Part shown: piece by piece, positions 1-8,940 of the stretch
How the letters are laid out: each line of letters opens with the position of its first letter
Position numbering within the stretch: the stretch's first letter is position 1
Assembly: GCA_035654655.1 (NCBI GenBank)
Contig: DASRWI010000043.1
Coordinates: 150,181-214,180, forward strand
From: DASRWI01 sp035654655
GTDB lineage: Bacteria; Bacteroidota; Ignavibacteria; Ignavibacteriales; Ignavibacteriaceae
Reading direction: 5' to 3'
DNA: 64,000 nt
The notes under the pieces: generated by a model
The model's database searches: none
Seen by the model: the letters and a program-made list of their open reading frames with translations, nothing else
What the model was told of the DNA's origin: nothing
Program-made: the position numbers and the translations under genes

Positions 1-417
1 GAAGAATTAACCATTTTAAAATTCATTATCCGTGATTTTGAGACAATGAAGTTAAAAGATTATGAAGACCAATTGAAACAGCTTGCCGATAAAGCAATAG
101 CAAAATTCCCCGGGTCCAGAATGGACTTTGAAGTTATTGAGCAATACAGAAATATGAAGGAAATTTTAGTTCAGCATCCTGATGTTGAAGAAAACGCCAA
201 GGAAGCAATGAGACGCCTGAAGATTGAACCTATTATGCATCCAATTCGTGGCGGTACAGATGGTGCAAGATTGTCTTTTATGGGACTACCAACTCCTAAT
301 ATTTTTGCAGGAGAACATAGCTTCCACTCAAAATTAGAATGGGTGTCTATTCAAGATATGGAAATGGCTGTCCGTGTTATTGTTGAATTAAGCCAAATCT
401 GGGAAGAAAAAGCTTAA
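1..417 (+). CDS. pepT: Peptidase T (tripeptide aminopeptidase), C-terminal part
   Basis: The frame is open from the first base, so this is the 3' end of a gene that begins left of the window; the ATG at 46 is internal. The C-terminal motifs HPIRGGTDGARLSFMG and PNIFAGEHSFHSKLEWV are those of the M20 peptidase T family, including the conserved GGTDG segment and the late zinc-ligand/catalytic histidines. Peptidase T is a cytoplasmic dizinc exopeptidase that removes the N-terminal residue of tripeptides. Only about 138 of the usual roughly 410 residues are visible, so N-terminal metal ligands cannot be checked. A strong hairpin follows the stop codon. Confidence 0.9.
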   Translation, partial: EELTILKFIIRDFETMKLKDYEDQLKQLADKAIAKFPGSRMDFEVIEQYRNMKEILVQHPDVEENAKEAMRRLKIEPIMHPIRGGTDGARLSFMGLPTPNIFAGEHSFHSKLEWVSIQDMEMAVRVIVELSQIWEEKA

Positions 418-422
418 AATAT

Positions 423-461
423 TATAAAGATGACATCTTTTTAAAAGATGTCATCTTTATA
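423..461. terminator. Hairpin after pepT
   Basis: A near-perfect inverted repeat with arms 423-441 and 443-461 (about 19 bp, one-base loop) lies six bases after the pepT stop. The core is AAGATGACATCTTTT and its complement. No long T-run follows, so it may act as a terminator, an mRNA-stabilising stem or both. Confidence 0.65.
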
Positions 462-555
462 TAGGTTTATTTTTAATCTTACTCTCATCTTTTTACATTG
501 CAATTAACTCTCTCATCATTTTTATTTGAACATTATTTTTTAATACTTATGGACT

Positions 556-1773
556 ATGAAAAAACCTGAATTACTTGCTCCTGCAGGAGATAGAACGATG
601 CTTATAACTGCTATAAATGCAGGTGCCGATGCTGTGTACTTTGGTATAGATAATTTGAATATGAGAGTTAAAGCTGCAAATTTTAAGTTTGATGAAATTT
701 CAGAAGTTACTTCCTACTGCAAAGAACATAATGTTAAATGCTACTTAACTATCAATATCATCATCTATGAAGAAGAAATTGAATTAGTTGAGGCTGTTAT
801 TGCAGAAGCTAAAAAAGCAGGTGTTGATGCAATTATTTGCTGGGATATGTCTGTCATTCAACTATGCAAAAAGTATGATATGCCAATATGTATTTCTACT
901 CAAGCATCAATCTCAAATTCATTAGCAGCAAAGTATTACGAAAATTTAGGTGCATACAAAATTGTTCTTGCAAGGGAATGCACATTAAATCAAATCAAAG
1001 AAATTAGAAGCAAGACAGATTTAAGAATTGAAGCATTTGTTCACGGAGCAATGTGTATTGCTGTAAGTGGCAGATGTTTTATGAGCCATCATATGTTTGG
1101 TAAAAGTGCAAATAGAGGCGAATGCGTTCAGCCTTGCAGAAGAGAATTTCAGGTTATGGATGAATCAACTGATAAGGATTTAATTATTGGTGAAGATTAT
1201 GTTCTTTCCCCTAATGACCTCTGCACAATAGAATTTATTGACCAGCTAATTGAAGCAGGAATTGATTCATTCAAAATTGAAGGAAGAAAAAGAAGTCCTG
1301 AATATGTTTTAATGGTAACAAAGACATACAGGAAAGCAATTGATTTATACTTTGAAGGTAAACTTAAAGATGAAGTAAAAAAAGAATTACTTGAAGAACT
1401 TAAGAAAGTTTATAACCGGGGATTTTCATCAGGCTTTTACTTTGGTGCTCCCTCATCAGAAGCTTATGCAAATATTTATGGCAGCAAGGCAGTTGAAAGA
1501 AAAGCATTTATAGGAAAAATTGTTAATTACTATAAAGAACCAAAAGTTGCTTATATAAATCTTGAGACAGGTAATATAAAAAATAACGAAGAAGTTTATA
1601 TAATTGGACCAACAACTGGAACAATTAAAATCCCGATTGAAAATATTATAAATAATGATGTTCAGGTAGAATCAGCAGGTAAAGGAGATAAGATAACCAT
1701 ACCATGCAAAATATTAGTTCGTCCCGGAGATTCAGTTTATCGCATAAATTATTTAGAAGAGTTTGCGAAATAA
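556..1773 (+). CDS. U32 peptidase-family protein, probable tRNA uridine hydroxylase (TrhP/YegQ-like)
   Basis: 405 residues. The N-terminus KPELLAPAGD and the segment EAFVHGAMCIAVSGRCFMS (about residues 163-181) form the classical U32 signature; further cysteines in GECVQPCRR fit the iron-sulfur site of this family. The tail after about residue 330 matches the small beta domain of YegQ/TrhP proteins. Characterised homologues (E. coli TrhP, B. subtilis TrhP1/P2) take part in prephenate-dependent 5-hydroxylation of U34 in tRNA; older annotation calls them collagenase-like proteases. The 405-residue length fits the single-domain YegQ class rather than the longer RlhA. It stands alone and converges on ppa with 16 bases between stops. 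Confidence 0.85.
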   Translation: MKKPELLAPAGDRTMLITAINAGADAVYFGIDNLNMRVKAANFKFDEISEVTSYCKEHNVKCYLTINIIIYEEEIELVEAVIAEAKKAGVDAIICWDMSVIQLCKKYDMPICISTQASISNSLAAKYYENLGAYKIVLARECTLNQIKEIRSKTDLRIEAFVHGAMCIAVSGRCFMSHHMFGKSANRGECVQPCRREFQVMDESTDKDLIIGEDYVLSPNDLCTIEFIDQLIEAGIDSFKIEGRKRSPEYVLMVTKTYRKAIDLYFEGKLKDEVKKELLEELKKVYNRGFSSGFYFGAPSSEAYANIYGSKAVERKAFIGKIVNYYKEPKVAYINLETGNIKNNEEVYIIGPTTGTIKIPIENIINNDVQVESAGKGDKITIPCKILVRPGDSVYRINYLEEFAK

Positions 1774-1789
1774 CGGAAGTTATTTCCTT

Positions 1790-2353
1790 TTATTTATATA
1801 CACCCTCTAATAATGCTTTTTCATTATCAGAATACAGTTGCAAGCTATCATTGATTATTCTATATGCTTCTTCTTTTCCTAAGAATTGTTCAACAACAAC
1901 GTGCTTATGTTCTAATTTTTTGTAGTCTTCAAAAAACCTTCTTAACTCTACAATTGTATGCGGTGGAAGTTCAGATATATCATTCATATAATTAACTGAC
2001 ATATCATTTTTTGCAACTGCAATAATCTTATCATCTTCTTCATCATCATCAATCATACGCATTACACCAATAACTTTGGATTCTATAATGCACAAAGGAA
2101 CTACATCAATTGAACAAATAACAAGAATATCTAATGGGTCATGGTCATCGCAATATGTCCTGGGAATGAATCCATAATTAGCTGGATAGTGAACTGATGA
2201 GAACAATACTCTATCAAGCTTTAATAATCCGCTGCTTTTATCAAGTTCATACTTCCCTTTTGAACCTTTGGGAATTTCAATAATACCATTAACAATTTCA
2301 GGTGTACTTTTCCCAGGATTAACCGAATGCCAGGGATTAAATTCGTTATTCAT
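1790..2353 (-). CDS. ppa: Inorganic pyrophosphatase, family I
   Basis: 187 residues. The active-site segment DDHDPLDILV (about residues 69-78) contains the aspartate cluster that binds Mg2+ in soluble family I pyrophosphatases, and HYPANYGFIPRT precedes it as in the family. The enzyme hydrolyses PPi to two phosphates in the cytoplasm and pulls biosynthetic reactions forward. It lies 25 bases downstream of the antiporter gene on the same strand, so the two are probably cotranscribed. The length is close to that of bacterial enzymes (about 175-180), with a slightly longer C-terminus. Confidence 0.95.
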   Translation of the reverse strand: MNNEFNPWHSVNPGKSTPEIVNGIIEIPKGSKGKYELDKSSGLLKLDRVLFSSVHYPANYGFIPRTYCDDHDPLDILVICSIDVVPLCIIESKVIGVMRMIDDDEEDDKIIAVAKNDMSVNYMNDISELPPHTIVELRRFFEDYKKLEHKHVVVEQFLGKEEAYRIINDSLQLYSDNEKALLEGVYK

Positions 2354-2378
2354 ATTTTCCTTATTTATTGTAATTAAG

Positions 2379-3665
2379 TTAAATAAATAATAATTGAACT
2401 AAAATGAAAACAGGCAAAAGTACAATTAATGAAAATCTAATCATATAGCCAAAAAAATGTGGCATCTTTATATTATTTTCTTCTGCAACTGCTTTTACCA
2501 TAAAGTTTGGACCATTTCCTATGTAGGTCATACTGCCAAACAAAACTGCTCCGGTACACAGAGCTTCCATAAGATGTTCAGGAATTCCACCAACTAAATT
2601 CCCTGATGAAATATTTAATCCCATAGCTAATGAATGAAATGCAACTGCAGTTGGTGTATTATCTAAAAAGCTGCTTAATAATCCGGCATAATAATAAAAC
2701 TCCTGTGCAGTTTCAACTCCAAGCACTTTAGCATTATAGTTCAAATAGATGAGGCAAGGTATCATTGTAATAAAGATTCCAAAGAATAAGTAAGCTACTT
2801 CTTTGATCGGTTCCCAGGTAAAATTATTACTAACTCTAATTAATTTAGGAGTCATTAATACCGAAAAAATTGCAAACATCAATATTATAGCTTCTCTAAT
2901 AAGTTTTAAGTAAGGATTATCTTTTAAGAATGCAATAGTGTTTTCATTTATAAATGCAACAGCAAGTACTACTCCAATCAGCCAAATAAAATTTATTTTT
3001 CCCTTAATTTTTAACTTCCTAATATTTTTTATATCTGCGGCAATGTCTTCCTTTGGTTCTTTTTTATAATAATACATATCCACAAAAAAATATATGATTA
3101 TTAAAAGGGAATTAACTGTTAACCATTCTTTAAAAAAAGTAAAGAACCAGAAAAAACTTACACCTCGCAAATACATTACAAATAATGGGGGGTCGCCAAG
3201 AGGTGTAAGCAATCCTCCACAATTCGCAACAACTGCAATAAAAAATAGAATTGTATGAACTTTAAATTTTCTTTCTTTGTTGGTATAAATAAGAGCTCTT
3301 ATTAAGAGCATTGCTGCTCCTGTAGTTCCCATTATTGAGGCAAGGATTGCACCCGTTGCAAGAAATCCTGAATTAACAATTGGTTTGGCTTGAATATCCC
3401 CTGTTAAATAAATTCCACCTGTTATTGTATATAAAGAACCAATCAGAATTATAAATGGAATATAATCGAAAACTAAAGTGTGGCTTAATTCTAAGGTCAA
3501 GCCTTTTACAATAAGGTAAATTATAACTGGTATACTCAAAGCAACAGCTATGATTAGCTTGTTTTTATTATTTTCCCACCAATGATGAGCAAATATCGGA
3601 AGTACTGCTATTGTTAATAATATTGCAACAAAAGGAACAAGGCTGTACAATTCAACTAAGTGCAT
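2379..3665 (-). CDS. Na+/H+ antiporter-like membrane protein (NhaD/ArsB superfamily)
   Basis: 428 residues with about 11-12 hydrophobic segments. Two motifs stand out: NCGGLLTPLGDPPLFVMYLRG (about residues 147-167, split here by the GDPP signature) and SSFLDNTPTAVAFHS (about 330-344), the paired re-entrant segments of ion transporter superfamily members such as NhaD and the CitM/ArsB type. Proteins of this sequence type in Bacteroidetes-Chlorobi genomes are annotated as sodium:proton antiporters. Substrate is inferred from family only; a dicarboxylate or arsenite carrier cannot be excluded. It is the first gene of a probable two-gene unit with ppa and is divergent from the ROK kinase. Confidence 0.75.
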   Translation of the reverse strand: MHLVELYSLVPFVAILLTIAVLPIFAHHWWENNKNKLIIAVALSIPVIIYLIVKGLTLELSHTLVFDYIPFIILIGSLYTITGGIYLTGDIQAKPIVNSGFLATGAILASIMGTTGAAMLLIRALIYTNKERKFKVHTILFFIAVVANCGGLLTPLGDPPLFVMYLRGVSFFWFFTFFKEWLTVNSLLIIIYFFVDMYYYKKEPKEDIAADIKNIRKLKIKGKINFIWLIGVVLAVAFINENTIAFLKDNPYLKLIREAIILMFAIFSVLMTPKLIRVSNNFTWEPIKEVAYLFFGIFITMIPCLIYLNYNAKVLGVETAQEFYYYAGLLSSFLDNTPTAVAFHSLAMGLNISSGNLVGGIPEHLMEALCTGAVLFGSMTYIGNGPNFMVKAVAEENNIKMPHFFGYMIRFSLIVLLPVFILVQLLFI

Positions 3666-3762
3666 TAAGTTTCCTTATTTTTGAAAAACCTGAATTACTA
3701 AAATATAAACTTTATCCATTATTTAATTGATGTAATTTTAATACAGTATTTTTTTTATTATC

Positions 3763-4764
3763 TTGCTTAAAAATCCTGAGGTGTTTCTGAATAATAGTAA
3801 ATACATAATCAGTGTTGATATGGGCGGGACTAAAATATTGTCTGCTGCTATTAATTCATCCGAAGGAATGATAGCAAGAGTAAAGCAATCCACAAATAGA
3901 AAAGCTTCTAATTCAGAGCACCTTCATTCTTTATCCTCAATTGTAAGAGAAACAATATCTGAAGCTAAACTAAAGAATGAACAAATAGCTGCTGTTTGCC
4001 TTGGTATTCCGGGTTCTTTAAATCCTCATACAGGAGTTGTTGCGATGGCTCCAAATCTTCATATTAAAAATCTTAAAATTAAAGAACTCCTTGAAGCTGA
4101 ATTAAATTTGCCAGTCATAATAGAAAATGATGTTAATATGAGTGCATTGGGAATTTCAAAATTTGGAGTTGGTAAAAATGCAAAGGACCTTTTAGTTGTA
4201 TACATCGGGACAGGTATAGGTGCAGGATTTATTTTTGATGGCAAATTATTCAGAGGTGCTAATTATGCAGCTGGAGAAATTGGACATATTCAGGTTCAAG
4301 AAAATGGACCTCTTTGCGGCTGTGGTAAAAGGGGATGTTATGAAGCAGTTGCAAGCAGAACTGCTATTGTAAATAATATACTTGATGATATTAACTCAGG
4401 TAAAAAAAGTATCCTCACAAAAATAGTTGAAAAAGGAAAACCTGTTAAAAGTAGAGCGTTATCTGAAGCAGTAAAAAAGGAAGATAAAGTAGTTAAAAAA
4501 CGTCTTGATGAAGCCTGCGCAGTTACTGGATTAGTTTTATCTAATATTACGAACCTATTGAATTTAGATTTAATTGTTCTTGGTGGCGGACTTGTTGAAG
4601 CTCTTGATTACTATATGATTCCAAGAATAAGAGAAGCATTCAAAAAAAATGTACTTAAGGAATCAGCGAAAGGATTGAGGATTCGTCCAACCAAGCTCGG
4701 CGAAAAAGCAGCATTATATGGGAGTATTCCTCTGGTTGAAGAATACTTAGGTATTAAGGTATAG
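3763..4764 (+). CDS. ROK-family sugar kinase (glucokinase-like)
   Basis: About 333 residues. The nucleotide-binding loop VDMGGTKILSA lies near the N-terminus, and the ROK zinc site appears as GHIQ followed by CGCGKRGCYEAVAS (about residues 183-200); IENDVN and GTGIGAG are the sugar/phosphate motifs. ROK kinases phosphorylate glucose or related hexoses with ATP. There is no DNA-binding domain, so it is an enzyme and not a ROK repressor. The start is uncertain: the listed start is TTG; an in-frame GTG at 3781 would give a more typical short N-terminus. It converges on the ABC-F gene with only one base between the stops. Confidence 0.85.
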   Translation: MLKNPEVFLNNSKYIISVDMGGTKILSAAINSSEGMIARVKQSTNRKASNSEHLHSLSSIVRETISEAKLKNEQIAAVCLGIPGSLNPHTGVVAMAPNLHIKNLKIKELLEAELNLPVIIENDVNMSALGISKFGVGKNAKDLLVVYIGTGIGAGFIFDGKLFRGANYAAGEIGHIQVQENGPLCGCGKRGCYEAVASRTAIVNNILDDINSGKKSILTKIVEKGKPVKSRALSEAVKKEDKVVKKRLDEACAVTGLVLSNITNLLNLDLIVLGGGLVEALDYYMIPRIREAFKKNVLKESAKGLRIRPTKLGEKAALYGSIPLVEEYLGIKV

Positions 4765-4765
4765 C

Positions 4766-6703
4766 CTATATATTAAATTGAGCTTCTATTTTTGTTAATT
4801 CTTCAGAATTAAGAGTCCATTCATTAAGAAGACTTTCTAACTCAACTCTAATCTTTCTATGTTCTTCCTGTTTTGCTCTTGCTAATACAGGGTCATTCCA
4901 AAGTTCAGGATTAAAAACTTCCTTCTCTAATTCTTTTTCTTTTTTCTCAAGCGCTCCTATTTTTTCTTCTATACTCTTAATCTTTTTTGATAAATCTTTA
5001 GTTGCCTGATATTTTTTTTGTCTTAATTCAGCTTCTAATCTTTTTTGGTCTCTTCTTGTAGATTCTTTTTCAGCAGTTCTGGATTTGTTATCCTCATCGA
5101 TATTATCTTGTTTCTTGGTAAGATAATAATCTATGCCACCAGAATACGTTTGAAGGGTACCAGGTTTTATTTCAATTACCTTGTTCGTAATTGGAGAAAG
5201 AAAGTCAACATCATGGGATACTAAAATTAAAGAACCGTTAAAATCCATTAATGCTTTTTGAAGAATATCTTTCGAAGATATATCTAAATGGTTTGTAGGT
5301 TCATCAAGGATAATAAAGTTAGCTTTTGTTAAAAGTATACAAGCCAATGCTACCCTGCTTTTTTCTCCTCCTGATAATACTTTAACTTTCTTAAATACAT
5401 CATCACCGGTAAAAAGAAATGAGCCAAGTAAACTTCTTAATTGTCCTAATGTTCTATCTTCTGCATATTGGTCTACAGTTTCAAGAACATCCAAATCAGG
5501 GTCAAGTTGATTAGCAACATCCTGAGCATAATATGAAATTACTGTATTATGTCCTTCAATTCTTTTCCCGGAATTAAAATCAAGTACACCTGCAATAATT
5601 TTAGCTAAAGTAGTTTTGCCAGTTCCATTATTTCCAACAAAGGCTATCTTCTCCCCTCTTTCAACAGTAAGATTGATATCTGTTAAAACTTTTTTGTCTC
5701 CATAAGATTTATTAATATTTTCCAAAGTCATCACGAACCTTCCGCTGGAAGGTGGTTCAGGAAATTTTATATAGATATCATCTTTATTTTGTGGAAGTTC
5801 AATTAAATTTATTTTTTCCAGTTGTTTAATTCTGCTTTGTACCTGTTTTGCTTTTGTTGCTTTGTAGCGGAATCTTTCTATAAACTTTTCAGTTTCTTTT
5901 ATTTTTCTTTGCTGTTGTTCAAATAAACTTTGTGCCTGAATGTCACGCTCTGCTTTGAACCTTAGATAGTCATCATATGTTCCTCTGTAAGTATAAAATT
6001 GATTTAGAAATATTTCTAAAGTTCTATTCGTTACAGAATTAATAAAATGTTTATCGTGAGAAACAATCAGTAATGCACCCTTATAACTTTTCAAGTACCC
6101 AATTAGCCATTCAAGTGAATCTATATCAAGATGATTTGTAGGTTCGTCCATTAGCATAAGGTCATTTTGGGCGACAAGCATTTTTGCAAGTGCAATTCTC
6201 ATTTGCCAGCCGCCTGAGAATTCATCAGTGAATCTTTCGAAATCATTTTCATCAAAACCTAAACCAACAAGTATTTTTTCAATTCTATGCTCCGCTGTAT
6301 AGGAACCTGAATCTTCAAGCTTATTGTGAACATCCCCTAATTGATTTACTAAATCATTTCTTTCTTCATCAGTTAAATTTTCATTTAATTTTTCGGTAAG
6401 TTCAATTTCTTTTTCCTGCAATAGAATAATATCAGTCAAAGCAGTTTTAACTTCTTCTAATAATTTTTTTCCCGAATGAGTTACATTTTCCTGGGGCAGA
6501 TAACCGATGTTTATATTTTTCTGTTTGTTGATGGAGCCGCTTTCAGGCTGCAGTTCTCCATTGATAATCTTTAACAAAGAAGACTTACCGGTACCATTTG
6601 CACCAACAAGAGATATCTTATCCCCTGAATAAATTTTAAAACTTACATTTTGGAATAAATATTTTCCACCAAACTGCAATGAAATATTTGAAAGATCAAT
6701 CAT
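4766..6703 (-). CDS. ABC-F family ATPase (ribosome-associated type)
   Basis: 645 residues with two ABC domains and no membrane segment. Walker A motifs are GANGTGKSS (about residue 34) and GNNGTGKTT (about 355). Signature motifs are FSGGWQMR and LSGGEKSRVAL, with Walker B LMLMDEPTNHLD and FIILDEPTNHLD. A P-site tRNA-interaction motif-like linker (about 240-300) joins the domains, and a charged coiled coil fills the last 90 residues, as in Uup and related proteins. ABC-F proteins act on translating ribosomes. Which subfamily (Uup, EttA or YbiT type) is not settled, but the C-terminal coiled coil favours Uup-like. It is the last gene of a six-gene leftward run, 13 bases after the PorZ-like gene. 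Confidence 0.88.
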   Translation of the reverse strand: MIDLSNISLQFGGKYLFQNVSFKIYSGDKISLVGANGTGKSSLLKIINGELQPESGSINKQKNINIGYLPQENVTHSGKKLLEEVKTALTDIILLQEKEIELTEKLNENLTDEERNDLVNQLGDVHNKLEDSGSYTAEHRIEKILVGLGFDENDFERFTDEFSGGWQMRIALAKMLVAQNDLMLMDEPTNHLDIDSLEWLIGYLKSYKGALLIVSHDKHFINSVTNRTLEIFLNQFYTYRGTYDDYLRFKAERDIQAQSLFEQQQRKIKETEKFIERFRYKATKAKQVQSRIKQLEKINLIELPQNKDDIYIKFPEPPSSGRFVMTLENINKSYGDKKVLTDINLTVERGEKIAFVGNNGTGKTTLAKIIAGVLDFNSGKRIEGHNTVISYYAQDVANQLDPDLDVLETVDQYAEDRTLGQLRSLLGSFLFTGDDVFKKVKVLSGGEKSRVALACILLTKANFIILDEPTNHLDISSKDILQKALMDFNGSLILVSHDVDFLSPITNKVIEIKPGTLQTYSGGIDYYLTKKQDNIDEDNKSRTAEKESTRRDQKRLEAELRQKKYQATKDLSKKIKSIEEKIGALEKKEKELEKEVFNPELWNDPVLARAKQEEHRKIRVELESLLNEWTLNSEELTKIEAQFNI

Positions 6704-6716
6704 AAACTAATAAAAC

Positions 6717-8933
6717 TTATTCCTTTATTACTGCAACCTTAGATGTAAAAACATTATTTCCTTCTTTATCAAAAGCAACAATCAAATAAACTCCGCTGCT
6801 TACAAAATTTCCTGATTCATCTTTACCATCCCAAAATGCAATTCTTCCACCCGGTGAAGAAAATTCTTTAATTAATTTTCCTGTTATACTTAAAATCTTA
6901 ATATCAGTTTCCCTTATTAATCCATCTATTGTAAGCTGCTTTTGTGTAGAGTTTAATACAAAAGGAGATGGATAAACAAACAATTCAGTAAAACTTTCCT
7001 GAGGTTTTAAATATGGAGAGTCAAAGGATATTAATCCATAATCTGTTCCAACATAAACTTTTCCCAAATTTTCATCTAAGGCTATGCTTCTTATTTCATC
7101 AACAGGAAGTACACTGTTTCTTGAGTTAAGAGAATATATTAAATCTGAACCATCAGAATTTATCAGGAATAATCCCTGGTCAGTACCAATCCATTTTTGA
7201 TTTAATGGATCAATAGCTATGCAGTTTATAGTTTGCTGGCGCATTGAAAAAATAGATGAAATTCTAAACTGAGGCGTTGTATTATTTACAACTGTGTTAG
7301 GGTTACTTATTATATTTAATCCCAAACTTGTACCAACCCAAATTTCACCACGTTTGTCAACAACTAACGTATTCAACGCATTATTATTTAGACCATTGTT
7401 TGTAGAAACAAATCCTGATTTATCATCAGATGCATCATCATAAGTTTTATTTTCATTAAAGAAATATAAGCCAGCTTTTGCAGGGTCTTTAACTATATAC
7501 CATTTGGTATCGTTATTATCTACAGCAAGATTGAAATGACCATATAAATAAGTATTATTTTCTGCAGGTACATTGAAATGATACCATAAACTATCAGTTG
7601 TAAGCATACTTAAAGGAGTTTTAGTGGCCGAACCATAATTAAGGATCCATAAATTATTTCTTGAGTCGTTATCAAAGCCGCCAATAACAATATAATTAGG
7701 GTCTGTATTTATTCCTTGTATGCCAGTATTATTCTGGTCAAAGACAAGCATTCCATTGTCATTTAATCTTAAAAATCCACCACCCCAATTTCCAAAATAT
7801 TTTGTGTTATCATTTGCTTTATAAACATTAAAATAATTATCAGAGTAAATACCGGAGTTTGTAAATTTATTATAATTTGTCCAGGTATTACCATCGTATG
7901 AATAAAAACCTTTTCCTGATGGGTCAATAGAACTTGCTGACCACAGAATTCCTTTATCATCAACAACTATACTTGGAAATAAATTTGCATTGGGTCCATT
8001 TGGAGCAATTACAGAATTATCATTTAATTTTACAATTCCTTCACTGGAACCGGCAAATGCATCAACACCAATAAATAATTTGCTAATCTGAATTGCAGGA
8101 GTGTAAACAGTACTTACAACTCCATTATAACTAAGCAAAACAGTATTACCATTTAGTACAAATAATGAATCACCTTTTGCATATACATCACGAATATCCA
8201 AAAGATTTGTGAAACCTGGATATTCAGCCCATATACCATTTCTAAAAATTACAACATCATTTTTAGTAATGGCAATTATTGAATCCTGATAATTGATTAT
8301 TTTGTTTGGAACAGCATCAAGTGTGTAGTTATCCCAAGCTTCAGGAACAGAAAGATTGATGCTTCCTTCCTTCTGCTTAGCTATTCCTTCATTAGTTGCA
8401 GCAAAAATAACTTTCGATTTTAAAACACTATTAATACTTGTATTAGATGTGAAAACACCTAACCGCAGATAAGTATCTATAATTACATAGTTGATAGAAT
8501 TTATGAGAACAATTCCAAAGTTAGTTGATGCAATTATGGTATCTCCTGAAACCCTTAATTCATTTATTGCTTTAGGATTATAATCAGAACTTGAAATTTC
8601 ATATAATGTTTTAAAGGACCCTGTTGAAGAGTCAAAAACATCTATTAGTCCTTCTGTACTACCAAACCAAATTTTACCATGATTGTCCTGCACTACTGAA
8701 GTTAAGTTTATTCCATTCAATCCTTCAGATTTATGATAGCTTGTATAAGTGTTGGTACTAAAATCAAATTTGAAGGCACCTCCTGAAGTTGCAGCCCAAA
8801 TAGCATTGTCACCAACAATAAACGATTTAATATTATTTTGATTTGTGAAAGTCTGCCAGTTTGTTAAACCTTGTGAGTAGATGTTTACACCTATTAACAG
8901 AAAAACAAGAAGTAACAGATTTTTTATTTTCAT
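6717..8933 (-). CDS. PorZ-like beta-propeller protein with T9SS/FlgD-like C-terminal domain
   Basis: Using the ATG at 8933 gives 738 residues beginning with a clear signal peptide (MKIKNLLLLVFLLIGVNIYSQ); it has an AGGA-type ribosome site and avoids the overlap created by the longer frame from 8978. The body carries propeller repeats of the two-component-regulator type (WIWGTSLG-like, IWFGSTEGLIDVF, WIGTDQGLFLI). An NxxW-TNY element and a C-terminal FlgD-like Ig domain (WDGKDESGNFVSSGVYL) follow. This architecture and the N-terminal pattern resemble PorZ, a surface protein needed for T9SS cargo processing and anionic LPS attachment. Assignment as PorZ is by architecture and remembered sequence; an ordinary T9SS cargo propeller is the alternative. 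Confidence 0.6.
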   Translation of the reverse strand: MKIKNLLLLVFLLIGVNIYSQGLTNWQTFTNQNNIKSFIVGDNAIWAATSGGAFKFDFSTNTYTSYHKSEGLNGINLTSVVQDNHGKIWFGSTEGLIDVFDSSTGSFKTLYEISSSDYNPKAINELRVSGDTIIASTNFGIVLINSINYVIIDTYLRLGVFTSNTSINSVLKSKVIFAATNEGIAKQKEGSINLSVPEAWDNYTLDAVPNKIINYQDSIIAITKNDVVIFRNGIWAEYPGFTNLLDIRDVYAKGDSLFVLNGNTVLLSYNGVVSTVYTPAIQISKLFIGVDAFAGSSEGIVKLNDNSVIAPNGPNANLFPSIVVDDKGILWSASSIDPSGKGFYSYDGNTWTNYNKFTNSGIYSDNYFNVYKANDNTKYFGNWGGGFLRLNDNGMLVFDQNNTGIQGINTDPNYIVIGGFDNDSRNNLWILNYGSATKTPLSMLTTDSLWYHFNVPAENNTYLYGHFNLAVDNNDTKWYIVKDPAKAGLYFFNENKTYDDASDDKSGFVSTNNGLNNNALNTLVVDKRGEIWVGTSLGLNIISNPNTVVNNTTPQFRISSIFSMRQQTINCIAIDPLNQKWIGTDQGLFLINSDGSDLIYSLNSRNSVLPVDEIRSIALDENLGKVYVGTDYGLISFDSPYLKPQESFTELFVYPSPFVLNSTQKQLTIDGLIRETDIKILSITGKLIKEFSSPGGRIAFWDGKDESGNFVSSGVYLIVAFDKEGNNVFTSKVAVIKE

Positions 8934-8940
8934 TTTTGTC